Both the position numbers and the translations under genes were made by a program. The notes under the pieces are model-generated. The model was not told the DNA's origin. It saw only the letters and a list, made by a program, of their open reading frames with translations, and made no database searches. From the NCBI RefSeq assembly GCF_000737195.2, contig NZ_JALM01000036.1:184824-248823 (forward strand): 64,000 nucleotides of DNA. Direction: 5' to 3'. Source of the stretch: Sciscionella sediminilitoris (GTDB lineage: Bacteria; Actinomycetota; Actinomycetes; Mycobacteriales; Pseudonocardiaceae). Shown one piece after another: positions 35,330 to 43,871 of this stretch. How positions within the stretch are numbered: position 1 is the stretch's first letter; every line of letters begins with the position of its first letter.

Positions 35330-36226
35330 ATGGACCTCGTGTATTTCGGCCCCCAGGGCACCTTCACCGAGCAGGCCGCTCGCGCGCTCGCCCCGGACGG
35401 GGTGACGCTGCGCCCGGCCGAGACGATCCCCGCGGCGCTGGACCAGGTGCGCGCGGGTGCGGCCGAATACGCCTGTGTCCCGGTGGAGAACTCGGTCGAG
35501 GGCGCGGTGCCCGCGACCATGGACGCGCTCGCCGCCGAGCAGCCGGTGGTCGCCGTCGCCGAGCACGTGCTTCCCATCCGGTTCACCGTGCTCACCCGCG
35601 ACGACAACGGCCCCATCGAGACCGTGGCCAGTCATCCGCACGCGCTCGCGCAGGTGTCCGCCTGGCTGGACGAGCACCTTCCCGGCGCGCGGCGCATCGT
35701 GGAGAGCTCGACCGCCGCCGCAGCGGTCGCCGTCGCCGAGGGCCGCTACGACGCCGCGGTCTGTGCCCCCGTGGTCACCCAGCATCAGCCGCTGCACGTG
35801 TACGCCGAGGACGTGGCCGATGTACGGGACGCGCTCACCCGCTTCCTGCTGGTGCGCAAACCCGGCACGCTTCCCGAACCGAGCGGCTGTGATCGCACCT
35901 CCGTGGTCGCGGTGACCGAGAACCGCCCTGGCTCGCTGTCCGAACTGCTCGTGGAGCTCGCGGTGCGGGACGTCAACCTGACCAGGTTGGACGCGCGGCC
36001 GACCAGGGTGGCACTCGGCGAGTACCGGTTCTACCTGGATTTCGACGGGCACATCGCGCAGCGGCACATCGGCGAGGCGGTTGCCGCGCTCTACCGGCGC
36101 ACCCGTTCGCTGACCTTCCTCGGCTCGTATCCGAAAGCCGATGACCGCCCGACTGGTACAACGGAAGCGGTATTCGGTGCCGCCGCCGAGTGGCTGGCGG
36201 CGATCAGAGCAGGGGAGCGCGCATGA
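35330..36226 (+). CDS. pheA: Prephenate dehydratase
   Basis: A 298-residue monofunctional enzyme. It opens with YFGPQGTFTEQAARAL; VPVENSVEGAVPATMD and SSTAAAAVAVAEG are the PDT active-site blocks. A C-terminal ACT domain with ENRPGSLSELL and ARPTRVALGEYRFYLDF binds phenylalanine for feedback control. It converts prephenate to phenylpyruvate in phenylalanine synthesis. The chorismate mutase domain of enteric PheA is absent, as usual in actinobacteria. Its stop overlaps the start of the phosphatase gene (ATGA). Confidence 0.95.
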   Translation: MDLVYFGPQGTFTEQAARALAPDGVTLRPAETIPAALDQVRAGAAEYACVPVENSVEGAVPATMDALAAEQPVVAVAEHVLPIRFTVLTRDDNGPIETVASHPHALAQVSAWLDEHLPGARRIVESSTAAAAVAVAEGRYDAAVCAPVVTQHQPLHVYAEDVADVRDALTRFLLVRKPGTLPEPSGCDRTSVVAVTENRPGSLSELLVELAVRDVNLTRLDARPTRVALGEYRFYLDFDGHIAQRHIGEAVAALYRRTRSLTFLGSYPKADDRPTGTTEAVFGAAAEWLAAIRAGERA

Positions 36227-36828
36227 GGGTCATGCTCACACGGCACGGTCAGACGCAGTCGAACATCGAGCTGCGCCTGGACACCCGTCCACCGGGTGCC
36301 CCGCTCACCGGGGAAGGGCAGCGCCAGGCCCTCGAGCTCGCCGAACGGCTCGCCGGGGACCCCATCGCCGCGGTGTACGCGAGCCGGGCCATCCGGGCGC
36401 AGCAGACCGGGGAACCGCTCGCCGGCAAGCTCGGGCACGAGATCGGCGTGCTCGACGGGGTGCACGAGGTCGCCGCTGGTGAGCTCGAGGACCGCAGCGA
36501 TCGCGATGCGCTCGTGCGTTATCAGGAGGTCTGCCTCGCCTGGTCGCGCGGCGAACTGGACGTGGCCATGCCGGGCGCGGAGACCGGGCACGAGTTCATC
36601 GGCCGGTACCAGGGCACCCTCGACGAACTGCGTGACCGGCACGCGGGAGAGCTCGTGGTCGTGGTCAGCCACGGTGCCGCGATCCGGCTCGCCGCTGGGC
36701 ATCTCGCGGACAACGTGGACAGCGAGCGCAGCGGGCTCGCGCTGCTGCCGAACACCGGCCAGGTCGTGCTGGAGGCCACCGCGAACGGATGGCACTGCCT
36801 CTCCTGGCCCGAGGTCGAACTGAGCTGA
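36223..36828 (+). CDS. Histidine phosphatase-family protein
   Basis: A 201-residue protein of the phosphoglycerate mutase-like superfamily. The catalytic MLTRHGQTQSN carries the phosphohistidine, the second His is in VVSHGAAIRL, and acid residues surround AGELEDRSD. It is shorter than true phosphoglycerate mutases and probably acts as a phosphatase on an unknown small substrate. It is coupled to pheA by an ATGA overlap, an arrangement common in actinobacteria. Its last codons form the first unit of an 18-base tandem repeat that runs into the intergenic region. Confidence 0.85.
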   Translation: MRVMLTRHGQTQSNIELRLDTRPPGAPLTGEGQRQALELAERLAGDPIAAVYASRAIRAQQTGEPLAGKLGHEIGVLDGVHEVAAGELEDRSDRDALVRYQEVCLAWSRGELDVAMPGAETGHEFIGRYQGTLDELRDRHAGELVVVVSHGAAIRLAAGHLADNVDSERSGLALLPNTGQVVLEATANGWHCLSWPEVELS

Positions 36829-36900
36829 GCCGTCCACCTGGGCTGGGCCATTGAACTGAACTGAGCCGTCGAACTGAGCTGAGACGTCGAACTGAGTCGG
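36811..36900 (+). repeat. 18-base tandem repeat at the end of the phosphatase gene
   Basis: About five imperfect copies of an 18-base unit close to GAGCCGTCGAACTGAGCT. The first lies in the last codons of the phosphatase gene (Val-Glu-Leu-Ser-stop) and the rest extend downstream, each copy bringing a related reading or a new in-frame stop. Confidence 0.75.
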
Positions 36901-36904
36901 GCGG

Positions 36905-36958
36905 TTGACATGCAGCCGTCCGGCTGCCTATAGTCGAAAGTGCAGCCGAACGGCTGCA
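36905..36958 (+). promoter_or_regulatory. Promoter with two operators for the ArsR-AHSA1 gene
   Basis: TTGACA (36905-36910) and TATAGT (36929-36934) are 18 bases apart, close to the vegetative consensus. Two dyads with identical arms, GCAGCCG-N2-CGGCTGC, lie at 36912-36927 (in the spacer) and 36942-36957 (near the transcription start), 30 bases centre to centre. They are ideal sites for autorepression by the ArsR-type regulator encoded next. Confidence 0.85.
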
Positions 36959-36965
36959 TGTTTGG

Positions 36966-37763
36966 ATGGCGGATATGGACGAAGTGTTCCGGGCGCTGGC
37001 CGATGCCAATCGGCGCAGCTTGCTCGACCGGCTCAACGCCTGCAACGGGCAGAGCCTTCGCGAACTGTGTGCCGGGCTGGACATGGCGCGGCAGTCGGTG
37101 AGCAAGCACCTCGGGGTGCTCGAGGCGGCGGGTCTCATCGCGACCAGCTGGCGCGGGCGGGAGAAACTGCACTACCTCAACGCCGAGCCCATCAACGCCA
37201 TCGCCGAACGCTGGATGAATCAGTACGACCGCGAGCGGGCGAACGCGCTCGCCGATCTGAAAACGGTATTGGAGTCGGAACCCATGGCGGACAACGAATT
37301 TCTCTACGTGACCTACATCCGGACCACGAGCGAGCGGTTGTGGACCGCGCTCACCGATCCGGCGTTCACCACCCGGTACTGGGGTGTCGCGCTGAAGAGC
37401 ACCTGGCAGACCGGTGCCCCGCTGAGCTTCGAGCAGTTCGGGGTGCTGATCGAGGACCCCGAGCAGGTGATCGTGGAATCGGATCCCTACCGGGTGCTTT
37501 CCTACACCTGGCACACCATGACCGAGGAATTCGGTGACGCCGCGGGGATCGACCGGGAATGGCTGGCGAAAGCCAAGCAGGAGAAGCGTTCCACGGTCCG
37601 GTTCGAACTCGAACCGCAGGGCGAGACGGTCAAACTCACCGTGCGGCACCACGGATTCGAGCCGGGAAGCACCGTGCTCGCCAGCATCAACGAAGGCTGG
37701 CCCGCGATTCTCGCCAGCCTCAAGACGCTGCTCGAGACCGGCGAGACGCTCCCCGAAGGCTGA
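36966..37763 (+). CDS. ArsR-type regulator fused to an AHSA1/SRPBCC domain
   Basis: A 265-residue protein. Residues 1-95 form a winged HTH of the ArsR family (EVFRALADANRRSLLDRL, then the recognition helix DMARQSVSKHLGVLEAAGLI). Residues 105-260 form an AHSA1/SRPBCC ligand-binding domain (LYVTYIRTTSERLWTALTDP, TVRHHGFEPGS). Cys and His metal sites of true arsenic sensors are not evident, so the ligand is probably bound by the SRPBCC cavity. The promoter carries two matching operators, so the protein likely represses itself. It converges on a split version of the same module. Confidence 0.85.
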   Translation: MADMDEVFRALADANRRSLLDRLNACNGQSLRELCAGLDMARQSVSKHLGVLEAAGLIATSWRGREKLHYLNAEPINAIAERWMNQYDRERANALADLKTVLESEPMADNEFLYVTYIRTTSERLWTALTDPAFTTRYWGVALKSTWQTGAPLSFEQFGVLIEDPEQVIVESDPYRVLSYTWHTMTEEFGDAAGIDREWLAKAKQEKRSTVRFELEPQGETVKLTVRHHGFEPGSTVLASINEGWPAILASLKTLLETGETLPEG

Positions 37764-37770
37764 GCAGCGG

Positions 37771-38226
37771 TCACACCGCCGCCCGCTCGATGTATTCGGC
37801 GAACTTGTCGAGGCATTCCGACCAGCCGCCGGTGACGTTCTCCCGCTCCTGCTCGGAGGCGAGGCCGATCTGGTGAAAGGTCATCCGGGTTTTGCCGTCG
37901 ACCTCGGCGAACTCGATCGTGACCACCGAGCGATCGGTGAACTCGTCCTCCTCGATGCCCCAGGTGAACACGAGCCGTTCCGGGCGGCTGATCTCGCGGT
38001 AGACCCCGCCCTGCGGGCAGACGTAACCGCTCGGCGGGTGCACCATGCGCGCCGACCAGCGACCGCCCTCGCGCAGGTCCACGGAGATCGTTTCGCGCGG
38101 CGTGGTCAGTTCCTTCGGGCCCCACCAGTGCGTCATCTGCTCGGGATCGGTCCACGCGTCGAACACCAGCTCGCGCGGGGCGTCGAAGGTGCGGACGATG
38201 GTGAATTCCTTGGTCTCGGCGGGCAT
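37771..38226 (-). CDS. AHSA1/SRPBCC-domain protein
   Basis: A 151-residue single-domain protein of the AHSA1 type: FTIVRTFDAPRELVFDAWTD at the start, MTHWWGPKEL, GGVYREISRPERLVFTW, and a C-terminal helix GGWSECLDKFAEYIE. It probably binds a small hydrophobic ligand and follows an ArsR-type regulator by three bases in one operon. It converges with the fused ArsR-AHSA1 gene with only seven bases between the stops. Confidence 0.85.
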   Translation of the reverse strand: MPAETKEFTIVRTFDAPRELVFDAWTDPEQMTHWWGPKELTTPRETISVDLREGGRWSARMVHPPSGYVCPQGGVYREISRPERLVFTWGIEEDEFTDRSVVTIEFAEVDGKTRMTFHQIGLASEQERENVTGGWSECLDKFAEYIERAAV

Positions 38227-38229
38227 TTC

Positions 38230-38571
38230 TCAGTCCTTTCCTCGGATGTTCTTGCCCTGAAGGGAACGCAGATGTGTGTCGAGCCGGTCGAAGCTCGCGT
38301 CCCAGAACCGCCGGTATTTCTCGACCCAGTCGGCGGCCTCGGCCAGTGGTGCGGCCTCGAGCTGGCACGGCCGCCACTGCGCATTGCGGCCGCGGGAGAT
38401 CAGCCCCGCCCGTTCGAGAACCTTCAGGTGCTTGGAGATCGCGGGCAGGCTCATCTCGAACGGCTCGGCCAGCTCGTTCACCGTCGCCTCGCCCTCCGCG
38501 AGCCGCGCGAGGATCGCCCGCCTCGTCGGATCCGCGAGCGCGGCGAACGTGCTGCTGAGCTGGTCACTCAC
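38230..38571 (-). CDS. ArsR-family HTH regulator
   Basis: A 113-residue winged-helix protein: LSSTFAALADPTRRAILARL, EMSLPAISKHLKVLERAGLI. It lacks the metal-binding cysteines of ArsR/SmtB metal sensors. It is the first gene of a two-gene unit with the AHSA1 protein and probably represses its own promoter; a palindrome GTTAATTAAC lies 26 bases upstream of its start. This split arrangement matches the fused protein on the facing strand in function. Confidence 0.88.
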   Translation of the reverse strand: MSDQLSSTFAALADPTRRAILARLAEGEATVNELAEPFEMSLPAISKHLKVLERAGLISRGRNAQWRPCQLEAAPLAEAADWVEKYRRFWDASFDRLDTHLRSLQGKNIRGKD

Positions 38572-38596
38572 CCGAAAGCCCTTGCTTAACTAGATG

Positions 38597-38606
38597 GTTA
38601 ATTAAC
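38597..38606 (-). promoter_or_regulatory. Palindrome upstream of the ArsR gene
   Basis: GTTAATTAAC, a perfect ten-base palindrome in an AT-rich island between the ArsR start and the next gene; likely operator. Confidence 0.5.
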
Positions 38607-38658
38607 TGATTGGTGAACTATAGGGCTCGGGTGTGCGCCTTGTCAACGCCGCCGGGGT

Positions 38659-39135
38659 TCAACCGGGGAGCTGTCCCGGGGCCACGACCGTGAACCGCGC
38701 ACCGAACGGGGCACAGGCGGGTCCGGGTTTGCCGTCCACGAAATTGGTCAGCCACACCCGGAAGAGGTGCTGCCCGGCCTCGAGCTTGTCCGGGATCCGG
38801 GCGCGCATTTCCGCGGTGACACCGAGTGGGCGCTTGCCCTGCCAGACCGGCCCGACGCGCTGGGGTGCGCCGCCGAGGACCCGGTAGAGGTCGACGCGGC
38901 CGAGCACTTTCTCGTAGGGATCACCAGGTTTGCCGGTGACGGTCACCGAAACGGTGACTCCCGGGGGAACGCTGAGGCCCTTGGCGGGCGCGGTGACCGC
39001 GAGTCCGCCGCACCAGTCGGCTCGTTGCGGTGCGGCATCCGATGGGGAAACCACGGCCGCCGCACTGGCAACGGGAGTGAAGCACAGTGCGGCGGCGGTG
39101 GTGAGGGTGACGACGAGGGGGCGTACACGGGGCAC
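38659..39135 (-). CDS. Secreted protein of unknown function
   Basis: A 158-residue exported protein from GTG 39135, preceded by GGAG, with the signal sequence RPLVVTLTTAAALCFTPVA ending near ASAAA. The mature part is beta-rich, with a pair of cysteines (ADWCGGLAV, GPACAPFG) that may form a disulfide, and resembles an immunoglobulin-like fold (VTVSVTVTGKPGDPY). I recognise no family. It is a single gene between the ArsR operon and nrdB. Confidence 0.6.
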   Translation of the reverse strand: MPRVRPLVVTLTTAAALCFTPVASAAAVVSPSDAAPQRADWCGGLAVTAPAKGLSVPPGVTVSVTVTGKPGDPYEKVLGRVDLYRVLGGAPQRVGPVWQGKRPLGVTAEMRARIPDKLEAGQHLFRVWLTNFVDGKPGPACAPFGARFTVVAPGQLPG

Positions 39136-39231
39136 GGGAGTCTCCGATCGCAGGTGTCCCACTGTCTTCTCGGAGATTAGCGCCCCACGCCGTGCCCCGC
39201 ATGTCGGGAAACCGGCGGGAACCCGGGAAAC

Positions 39232-40287
39232 TCAGTCCCAGTCGAGTGTTCCGCCGTGCGAGTACTCGGTCACCCGGGTTTCGAAGAAGTTCTTCTCCTT
39301 GTGCAGGTCCACCGCCTCGCTCATCCAGGAGAACGGGTTGCTCACCTCGGCGAAGACCGGTTCCAGGCCGAGCTGGATGCAGCGGCGGTTGGTGATGAAG
39401 TGCATGTACTGCTCGCACAGTTCCGCGTTCAGCCCGAGCATCCCGCGTGGCATGGTGTCCCGGGCATAGGCGACTTCGAGTTCACAGCCCTGCACGAGCA
39501 TGTCCCGCACCTCGGCCTGGAATTCCGCGCTCCACAGGTGCGGGTTCTCCAGCTTGATCTGGTTGATCGCATCGATGCCGAAATTGAGGTGAATGGACTC
39601 GTCGCGCAGGATGTACTGGTACTGCTCGGCGATCCCGACCATCTTGTTCCGCCTGCCGAGCGAGAGGATCTGCGCGAACCCGGTGTAGAACCACATTCCC
39701 TCGAACACCACGTAGAACGCGATGAGATCGCGCAGGAAGTTCTGGTCCGCCTCCGGGGTTCCGGTGCGGAATTCGGGGTCCTCCAGGTGTTTGGTGTACT
39801 GCAGCGCCCACGCGGCCTTGTCGGTGATGGACGGGATCTCCCGGTAGGCGTTGAACAGTTCGCCCTCGTCGAGGCCGAGCGATTCGCAGATGTACTCGAA
39901 GGTGTGGGTGTGCACGGCCTCCTCGAAGGCCTGGCGCAGCAGGTACTGGCGGCACTCCGGATTGGTCAGGTGCCGGTACACCGCGAGCACGATGTTGTTG
40001 GCCACCAAGGATTCCGAGGTCGCGAAGAAGCCGAGGTTGCGCTTGATCATCCGTCGCTCATCCTCGGTGAGCCCGTCCGCGGATTTCCACAGCGCGATAT
40101 CGGCGGACATCCCGACCTCGGTCGGCATCCAGTGGTTGGCGCAGCCGGCGAGGTATTTGCGCCAGGCCCAGTCGTATTTCAGCGGCAGCAGCTGGTTCAC
40201 ATCCGCGCGGGCGTTCATCATCGCCTTGTCGTCCACGCTCACCCGCGCCGCATCGCGCTCGATGGAACCGAGTCCGGTGTCGTTCAC
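39232..40287 (-). CDS. nrdB: Ribonucleotide reductase small subunit, class Ic type
   Basis: A 351-residue NrdB from GTG 40287. Metal ligands by position are Glu92 (TSESLVANN), Glu123 and His126 (EEAVHTHTF), Glu196 (FEGMW), and Glu230 and His233 (DESIH). The residue seven after Glu123, where class Ia carries the radical Tyr, is Phe130. The first ligand is Glu instead of Asp. Every ligand is offset by exactly three from the Chlamydia trachomatis class Ic enzyme (89, 120, 123, 127, 193, 227, 230, as I recall them), indicating a Mn/Fe cofactor in place of a tyrosyl radical. The start overlaps the nrdA stop (GTGA), so both subunits are translationally coupled. Confidence 0.92.
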   Translation of the reverse strand: MNDTGLGSIERDAARVSVDDKAMMNARADVNQLLPLKYDWAWRKYLAGCANHWMPTEVGMSADIALWKSADGLTEDERRMIKRNLGFFATSESLVANNIVLAVYRHLTNPECRQYLLRQAFEEAVHTHTFEYICESLGLDEGELFNAYREIPSITDKAAWALQYTKHLEDPEFRTGTPEADQNFLRDLIAFYVVFEGMWFYTGFAQILSLGRRNKMVGIAEQYQYILRDESIHLNFGIDAINQIKLENPHLWSAEFQAEVRDMLVQGCELEVAYARDTMPRGMLGLNAELCEQYMHFITNRRCIQLGLEPVFAEVSNPFSWMSEAVDLHKEKNFFETRVTEYSHGGTLDWD

Positions 40288-42653
40288 TGGCAGGCCTCGC
40301 AATCGGGTTGGGTGATGGAGCAGGAGACGGCGTTCAGGGCCCCGTCGGTCCCGGTGAGTGTCGACTTCTCGACGTGGGTGGCGCTCGTGGTGCGCAGGTA
40401 GTAAGTGGTCTTCAGGCCCTTGCGCCAGGCGAACCGGTACAGCTCGTCGATCATCCGCCCGGTCGGCGCGGTGAGATAGAGGTTGAGCGACTGCGCCTGA
40501 TCGATCCATTTCTGCCGCCGGGATGCGGCTTCCACGAGCCAGCGGCAGTCGAGTTCGAATGCGGTCGGGTAGAGCGCTTTGAGCTCTTCGGGAATCCGCT
40601 CGATCGGGCCGAGCGAGCCGTCGTGCAGCTTGAGCTCGCCGACCATGGCTTCGTCCCAGAGGCCGCGCTGTTTCAGGTCGGCGGCGAGATAGGGATTGAC
40701 GACGGTGAATTCCCCGGACATGTTCGATTTCACGTACAGATTGCGGTAGAGCGGCTCGATCGACTGCCCGACCCCGCAGATGTTCGCGATGGTCGCGGTC
40801 GGTGCGATCGCCATGGTGTTGGAATTGCGCATGCCACCGCGCACCCGCTCGCGCAGCCCGGCCCAGTCCAGCCGCGCGGCGCGGTCCATCTCCAGCTCGG
40901 GCCGGGTCTCGGCGAGCAGCCCGATCGAGTCGATGGGCAGGATTCCCTTGTTCCACAGGGAATCCGTGAAGCTGGCGTAGCTGCCGCGCTCCTCGGCCAG
41001 CTCGGCGGACGCGGAGATCGCCGCATAGGAGATCTCCTCCATGCTCTGGTCCGCGAACTCCACCGCCTGCTCGGAGGCGAGCGGAATGCGCAGCACGGCG
41101 AGGGCATCGGTGAAGCCCATCAGGCCGAGCCCGACCGGTCGGTGCCGCAGATTCGCCGCCCGTGCCTCGGGGATCGTGTAAAAGTTGATGTCGATGACGT
41201 TGTCCAGCATGCGCATCGCGGTGTGCACGGTCTGGCTCAACCGCACCGGATCGAGACCGTCCTCGGTGACGTGTGCCGCGAGGTTCACCGAGCCGAGGTT
41301 GCACACCGCGACCTCCTCGGTGCTGGTGTTCAGGGTGATCTCGGTGCACAGATTGGAGGAGTGCACCACCCCGGTGTGCCGCTGCGGGCTGCGCAGATTG
41401 CACGGATCCTTGAAGGTGATCCACGGATGCCCGGTCTCGTAGAGCATCGTGAGCATCCGCCGCCACAGCTCGACCGCGCGCACCGTGCGGTGTACCCGGA
41501 TTTCCCCGCGCGCGGCCGCGGCCTCGTATTCCCGGTAGCGCGCGGCGAATTCGTCCCCGTAGAGCTCGTGCAGATCGGGCGTCTCGTCCGGGGAGAACAA
41601 CGTCCATTCGGTGTCGGCCTCGACCCGGCGGAGGAATTCGTCGGGCACCCAGTTCGCGGTGTTCATATCGTGCGTGCGCCGCCGGTCGTCCCCGGTGTTG
41701 CGGCGCAGCTCGAGGAATTCCTCCACGTCGATGTGCCAGGTCTCCAGGTACGCGCAGGCCGCGCCCTTGCGCTTGCCGCCCTGGTTGACCGCGACCGTCG
41801 TGTCATTGGCGATCTTCAGGAACGGCACAACGCCCTGGGAGGTTCCGTTGGTGCCCTTGATGTGTGCGCCGAGCCCGCGCACCGGGGTCCAGTCGTTACC
41901 CAGTCCGCCGGAGTACTTCGCCAGTAGCGCATTGTTCTGGTACGACTGGAAAATCGAGTCCAGGTCGTCGTCCACCGTGGTCAGGAAGCAGGAGGAGAGC
42001 TGCGCCCGGGTGGTGCCGGAGTTGAACAGGGTCGGCGTCGAGCACATGAAGGTGAAGGTGGAAAGCGCCTCGTAGAACTGGATCGCGCGTTCGGTCGGCT
42101 CGTCCTCGCGCAGCGCGAGTCCCATGGCCACCCGCATGAAAAAGGCCTGCGGGAGCTCGATCCTGGTGCCCCCGATGTGCTGGAAGTAGCGGTCGTAGAG
42201 GATCTGCAGGCCGAGGTAGCCGAACTGCAGATCCCGTTGCGGCACAAGGGCGTCGGTGATCCGGTCCAGATCGAACCCGGCGAGCGCGGGGTCCAGGAGT
42301 TCGGCCCGGATACCCCGTTCGAGATAGGCGCGGAAATAGCCGCCGTAGTCCAGTCCGGCCTGGGTGTGCCCGGCAGGGACACCGTGCAGAAAGCCGAGCG
42401 CCTCCCCGCGCAGCTTGTCGAGCAGTAGCCGGGCCGCCACATAGGTGTAGTCGGGTTCGGTCTCGATGAGCGTTCGCGCCGCCATGATCAGCGCGAGCCG
42501 GACCTCGTCCTCGGTGATCCCCGGATAGCTGCTCGCCCGCGCTTCGGCGAGGATCGGCTCGGCGTCCACATCGGACAGTCCGGCCACGGCTTCGAAAACG
42601 GTGTCCGCGAATCCCGCGATCGGGTCGCTCACCTCGACAAGAGTATCGGTCAC
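40284..42653 (-). CDS. nrdA: Ribonucleotide reductase large subunit
   Basis: A 789-residue catalytic subunit starting at GTG 42653, six bases after GGGAGG. The active-site cysteines are in [11 protein letters not shown] and [12 protein letters not shown], and the redox pair CEAC forms the C-terminal tail. [20 protein letters not shown] and [15 protein letters not shown] are usual NrdA blocks. The N-terminus looks like the second half of an ATP-cone, lacking the usual KR-x-G start, so allosteric activity control may be reduced. It reduces ribonucleoside diphosphates with NrdB. The leader carries a cobalamin riboswitch, so expression falls when B12 supports an alternative reductase. Confidence 0.93.
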   Translation of the reverse strand: MTDTLVEVSDPIAGFADTVFEAVAGLSDVDAEPILAEARASSYPGITEDEVRLALIMAARTLIETEPDYTYVAARLLLDKLRGEALGFLHGVPAGHTQAGLDYGGYFRAYLERGIRAELLDPALAGFDLDRITDALVPQRDLQFGYLGLQILYDRYFQHIGGTRIELPQAFFMRVAMGLALREDEPTERAIQFYEALSTFTFMCSTPTLFNSGTTRAQLSSCFLTTVDDDLDSIFQSYQNNALLAKYSGGLGNDWTPVRGLGAHIKGTNGTSQGVVPFLKIANDTTVAVNQGGKRKGAACAYLETWHIDVEEFLELRRNTGDDRRRTHDMNTANWVPDEFLRRVEADTEWTLFSPDETPDLHELYGDEFAARYREYEAAAARGEIRVHRTVRAVELWRRMLTMLYETGHPWITFKDPCNLRSPQRHTGVVHSSNLCTEITLNTSTEEVAVCNLGSVNLAAHVTEDGLDPVRLSQTVHTAMRMLDNVIDINFYTIPEARAANLRHRPVGLGLMGFTDALAVLRIPLASEQAVEFADQSMEEISYAAISASAELAEERGSYASFTDSLWNKGILPIDSIGLLAETRPELEMDRAARLDWAGLRERVRGGMRNSNTMAIAPTATIANICGVGQSIEPLYRNLYVKSNMSGEFTVVNPYLAADLKQRGLWDEAMVGELKLHDGSLGPIERIPEELKALYPTAFELDCRWLVEAASRRQKWIDQAQSLNLYLTAPTGRMIDELYRFAWRKGLKTTYYLRTTSATHVEKSTLTGTDGALNAVSCSITQPDCEACQ

Positions 42654-42794
42654 AAATGCCTCCCACGTTGCATTCACCTGCTCGGGGAGGGCATGCGGCC
42701 GCGTGAGCGCGCGCAGCGGTGAAGTCCGTACGCGCTCGACACGTCCCGCAGGCCCACCCGCGAGGCCCGGGACTTGCGCATGCCTGTGCACACG

Positions 42795-42985
42795 CATCGA
42801 TGGCAGGTCTTCGGACTCGTGGGCTTTGTCCACAAAGGACACCTACCGGCCGTCGCTTCCCAGGCGTTCGCCCAGTGCCTTGACGGCTTTCGTTCCCACT
42901 CACCGCTGCGGGGCAGTCCCGGATTCGCACCGGGTTCCCTCTTGATCGTCACCCGACCCCGGTGTGGGCCGGTGAACCATCGACG
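42795..42985 (-). promoter_or_regulatory. Cobalamin riboswitch upstream of nrdAB
   Basis: On the minus strand the region opens with GATGGTTCACC, contains GCCACTG-like core segments (CACTGCC-type in GGACTGCCCCGCAGC), and ends with the B12 box GAAGACCTGCCATC. Closing stem P1 is formed by 42985-42977 with 42803-42795 (nine bp, one G-U). About 140 bases of expression platform separate it from the nrdA start. Class Ia/Ic nrdAB controlled by B12 is known in streptomycetes. Confidence 0.93.
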
Positions 42986-42990
42986 GGGGA

Positions 42991-43006
42991 AGACTACATC
43001 TTGTGT
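42991..43006 (-). promoter_or_regulatory. Probable NrdR box of nrdAB
   Basis: On the minus strand ACACAAGATGTAGTCT matches the NrdR consensus aCACwAtATaTwGTGt at 13 of 16 positions. It sits six bases upstream of the riboswitch, where the promoter should be. A weaker, half-preserved second site is seen around 43024-43039, one turn-set away. Confidence 0.6.
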
Positions 43007-43057
43007 TTTTCGAAGTCGAGCAGGCCCACATATGCGTGTCGCGGCACCTGATCGCAC

Positions 43058-43081
43058 AGATGGTACCGTTCGGTACTATCT
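43058..43081 (+). promoter_or_regulatory. Near-perfect 24-base palindrome before the MBL gene
   Basis: Arms AGATGGTACCG and CGGTACTATCT around TT pair with a single mismatch. The form is that of a TetR-family operator. It lies 22 bases before the ATG and overlaps the likely promoter. Confidence 0.65.
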
Positions 43082-43103
43082 AACCGAGTGGAAGGGAACG
43101 AGA

Positions 43104-43871
43104 ATGCGGCTGCGACGGTTGGCGTGGGCGGGTGCCGAGCTCGAGCACGAGGGGCACACCCTGGTCATCGATCTGATCGGCAACGGTGACCCGATGTTCT
43201 CCACGCGGGAGATTCCGCTGTCCCGGCCGGGCGCGACCGCGGCGGCGCTCGTGACGCACCTGCATTCCGACCACGCGGACCCCGTTGCTGCCCGGGTCGC
43301 GCTGGCCGAGGGGGCACCGGTCTTCCGTCCGGAGCCCTTCCCCGGCTCGGCGGAGGACAATCGCTGGACCGACGGGGTCGAGCGTGCGTTCCGCGAGCAG
43401 CTTCCCGAGGCGGAGGTGCTGCGGCCCTGGCAGCAGCGAAGCGTCGGCCCGTTCCGGGTCATGGCCGTACCTGCCGTGGACGGTCTCGGTGATCCCCAGC
43501 TGTCCTGGGTCGTGGACTGCGCCGGGGTGCGGATCTTCCACGGCGGCGACACGATCTTCCACGGCTACTGGTGGTTGATCGCCCGGCGGTTCGGGCCGAT
43601 CGACACCGCTTTCGTGCCGATCAACGGTCCGGTCGTCGAACTCGATCACCTGCAACCGCCCAGCCCGTTCAACGCCGTCATGCTGCCGGAACAGGCCGCG
43701 GAGGCGGCACACATCCTCGGGGCGGCCACGGCGGTGCCGATGCACTATGGGCTGCACCGCCCGGGAGCCTACGAGGAAACCCCGGATGCCGTGCCGCGTT
43801 TCCAGCGCAGGGCCCGCGAGCTCGGGATCGTGCCAAACCTCGCACAGCCCGGCGAGTGGTTCAGCCGCTGA
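43104..43871 (+). CDS. MBL-fold metal-dependent hydrolase (UlaG-like)
   Basis: A 255-residue protein: an early W-A-G-A-E-L-E core, metal-binding THLHSDHAD, GGDT near residue 148 and a late MHYGLHRPG. The pattern matches UlaG-like or lactamase-B type 2 hydrolases. The substrate is unknown. ATG 43104 has GGGA close upstream. It is preceded by a strong palindrome and converges with a TetR-type gene, the stops overlapping by about ten bases; whether that regulator controls it is open. Confidence 0.85.
   Translation: MRLRRLAWAGAELEHEGHTLVIDLIGNGDPMFSTREIPLSRPGATAAALVTHLHSDHADPVAARVALAEGAPVFRPEPFPGSAEDNRWTDGVERAFREQLPEAEVLRPWQQRSVGPFRVMAVPAVDGLGDPQLSWVVDCAGVRIFHGGDTIFHGYWWLIARRFGPIDTAFVPINGPVVELDHLQPPSPFNAVMLPEQAAEAAHILGAATAVPMHYGLHRPGAYEETPDAVPRFQRRARELGIVPNLAQPGEWFSR

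Noticed and set aside
36811..36900. CRISPR array in the 18-base repeat region
   Set aside because: Units are contiguous, with no unique spacers between them and no cas genes; it is a plain tandem repeat.
42774..43103. Upstream extension of the MBL hydrolase frame
   Set aside because: It crosses the cobalamin riboswitch and the 24-base palindrome; ATG 43104 begins the conserved domain.
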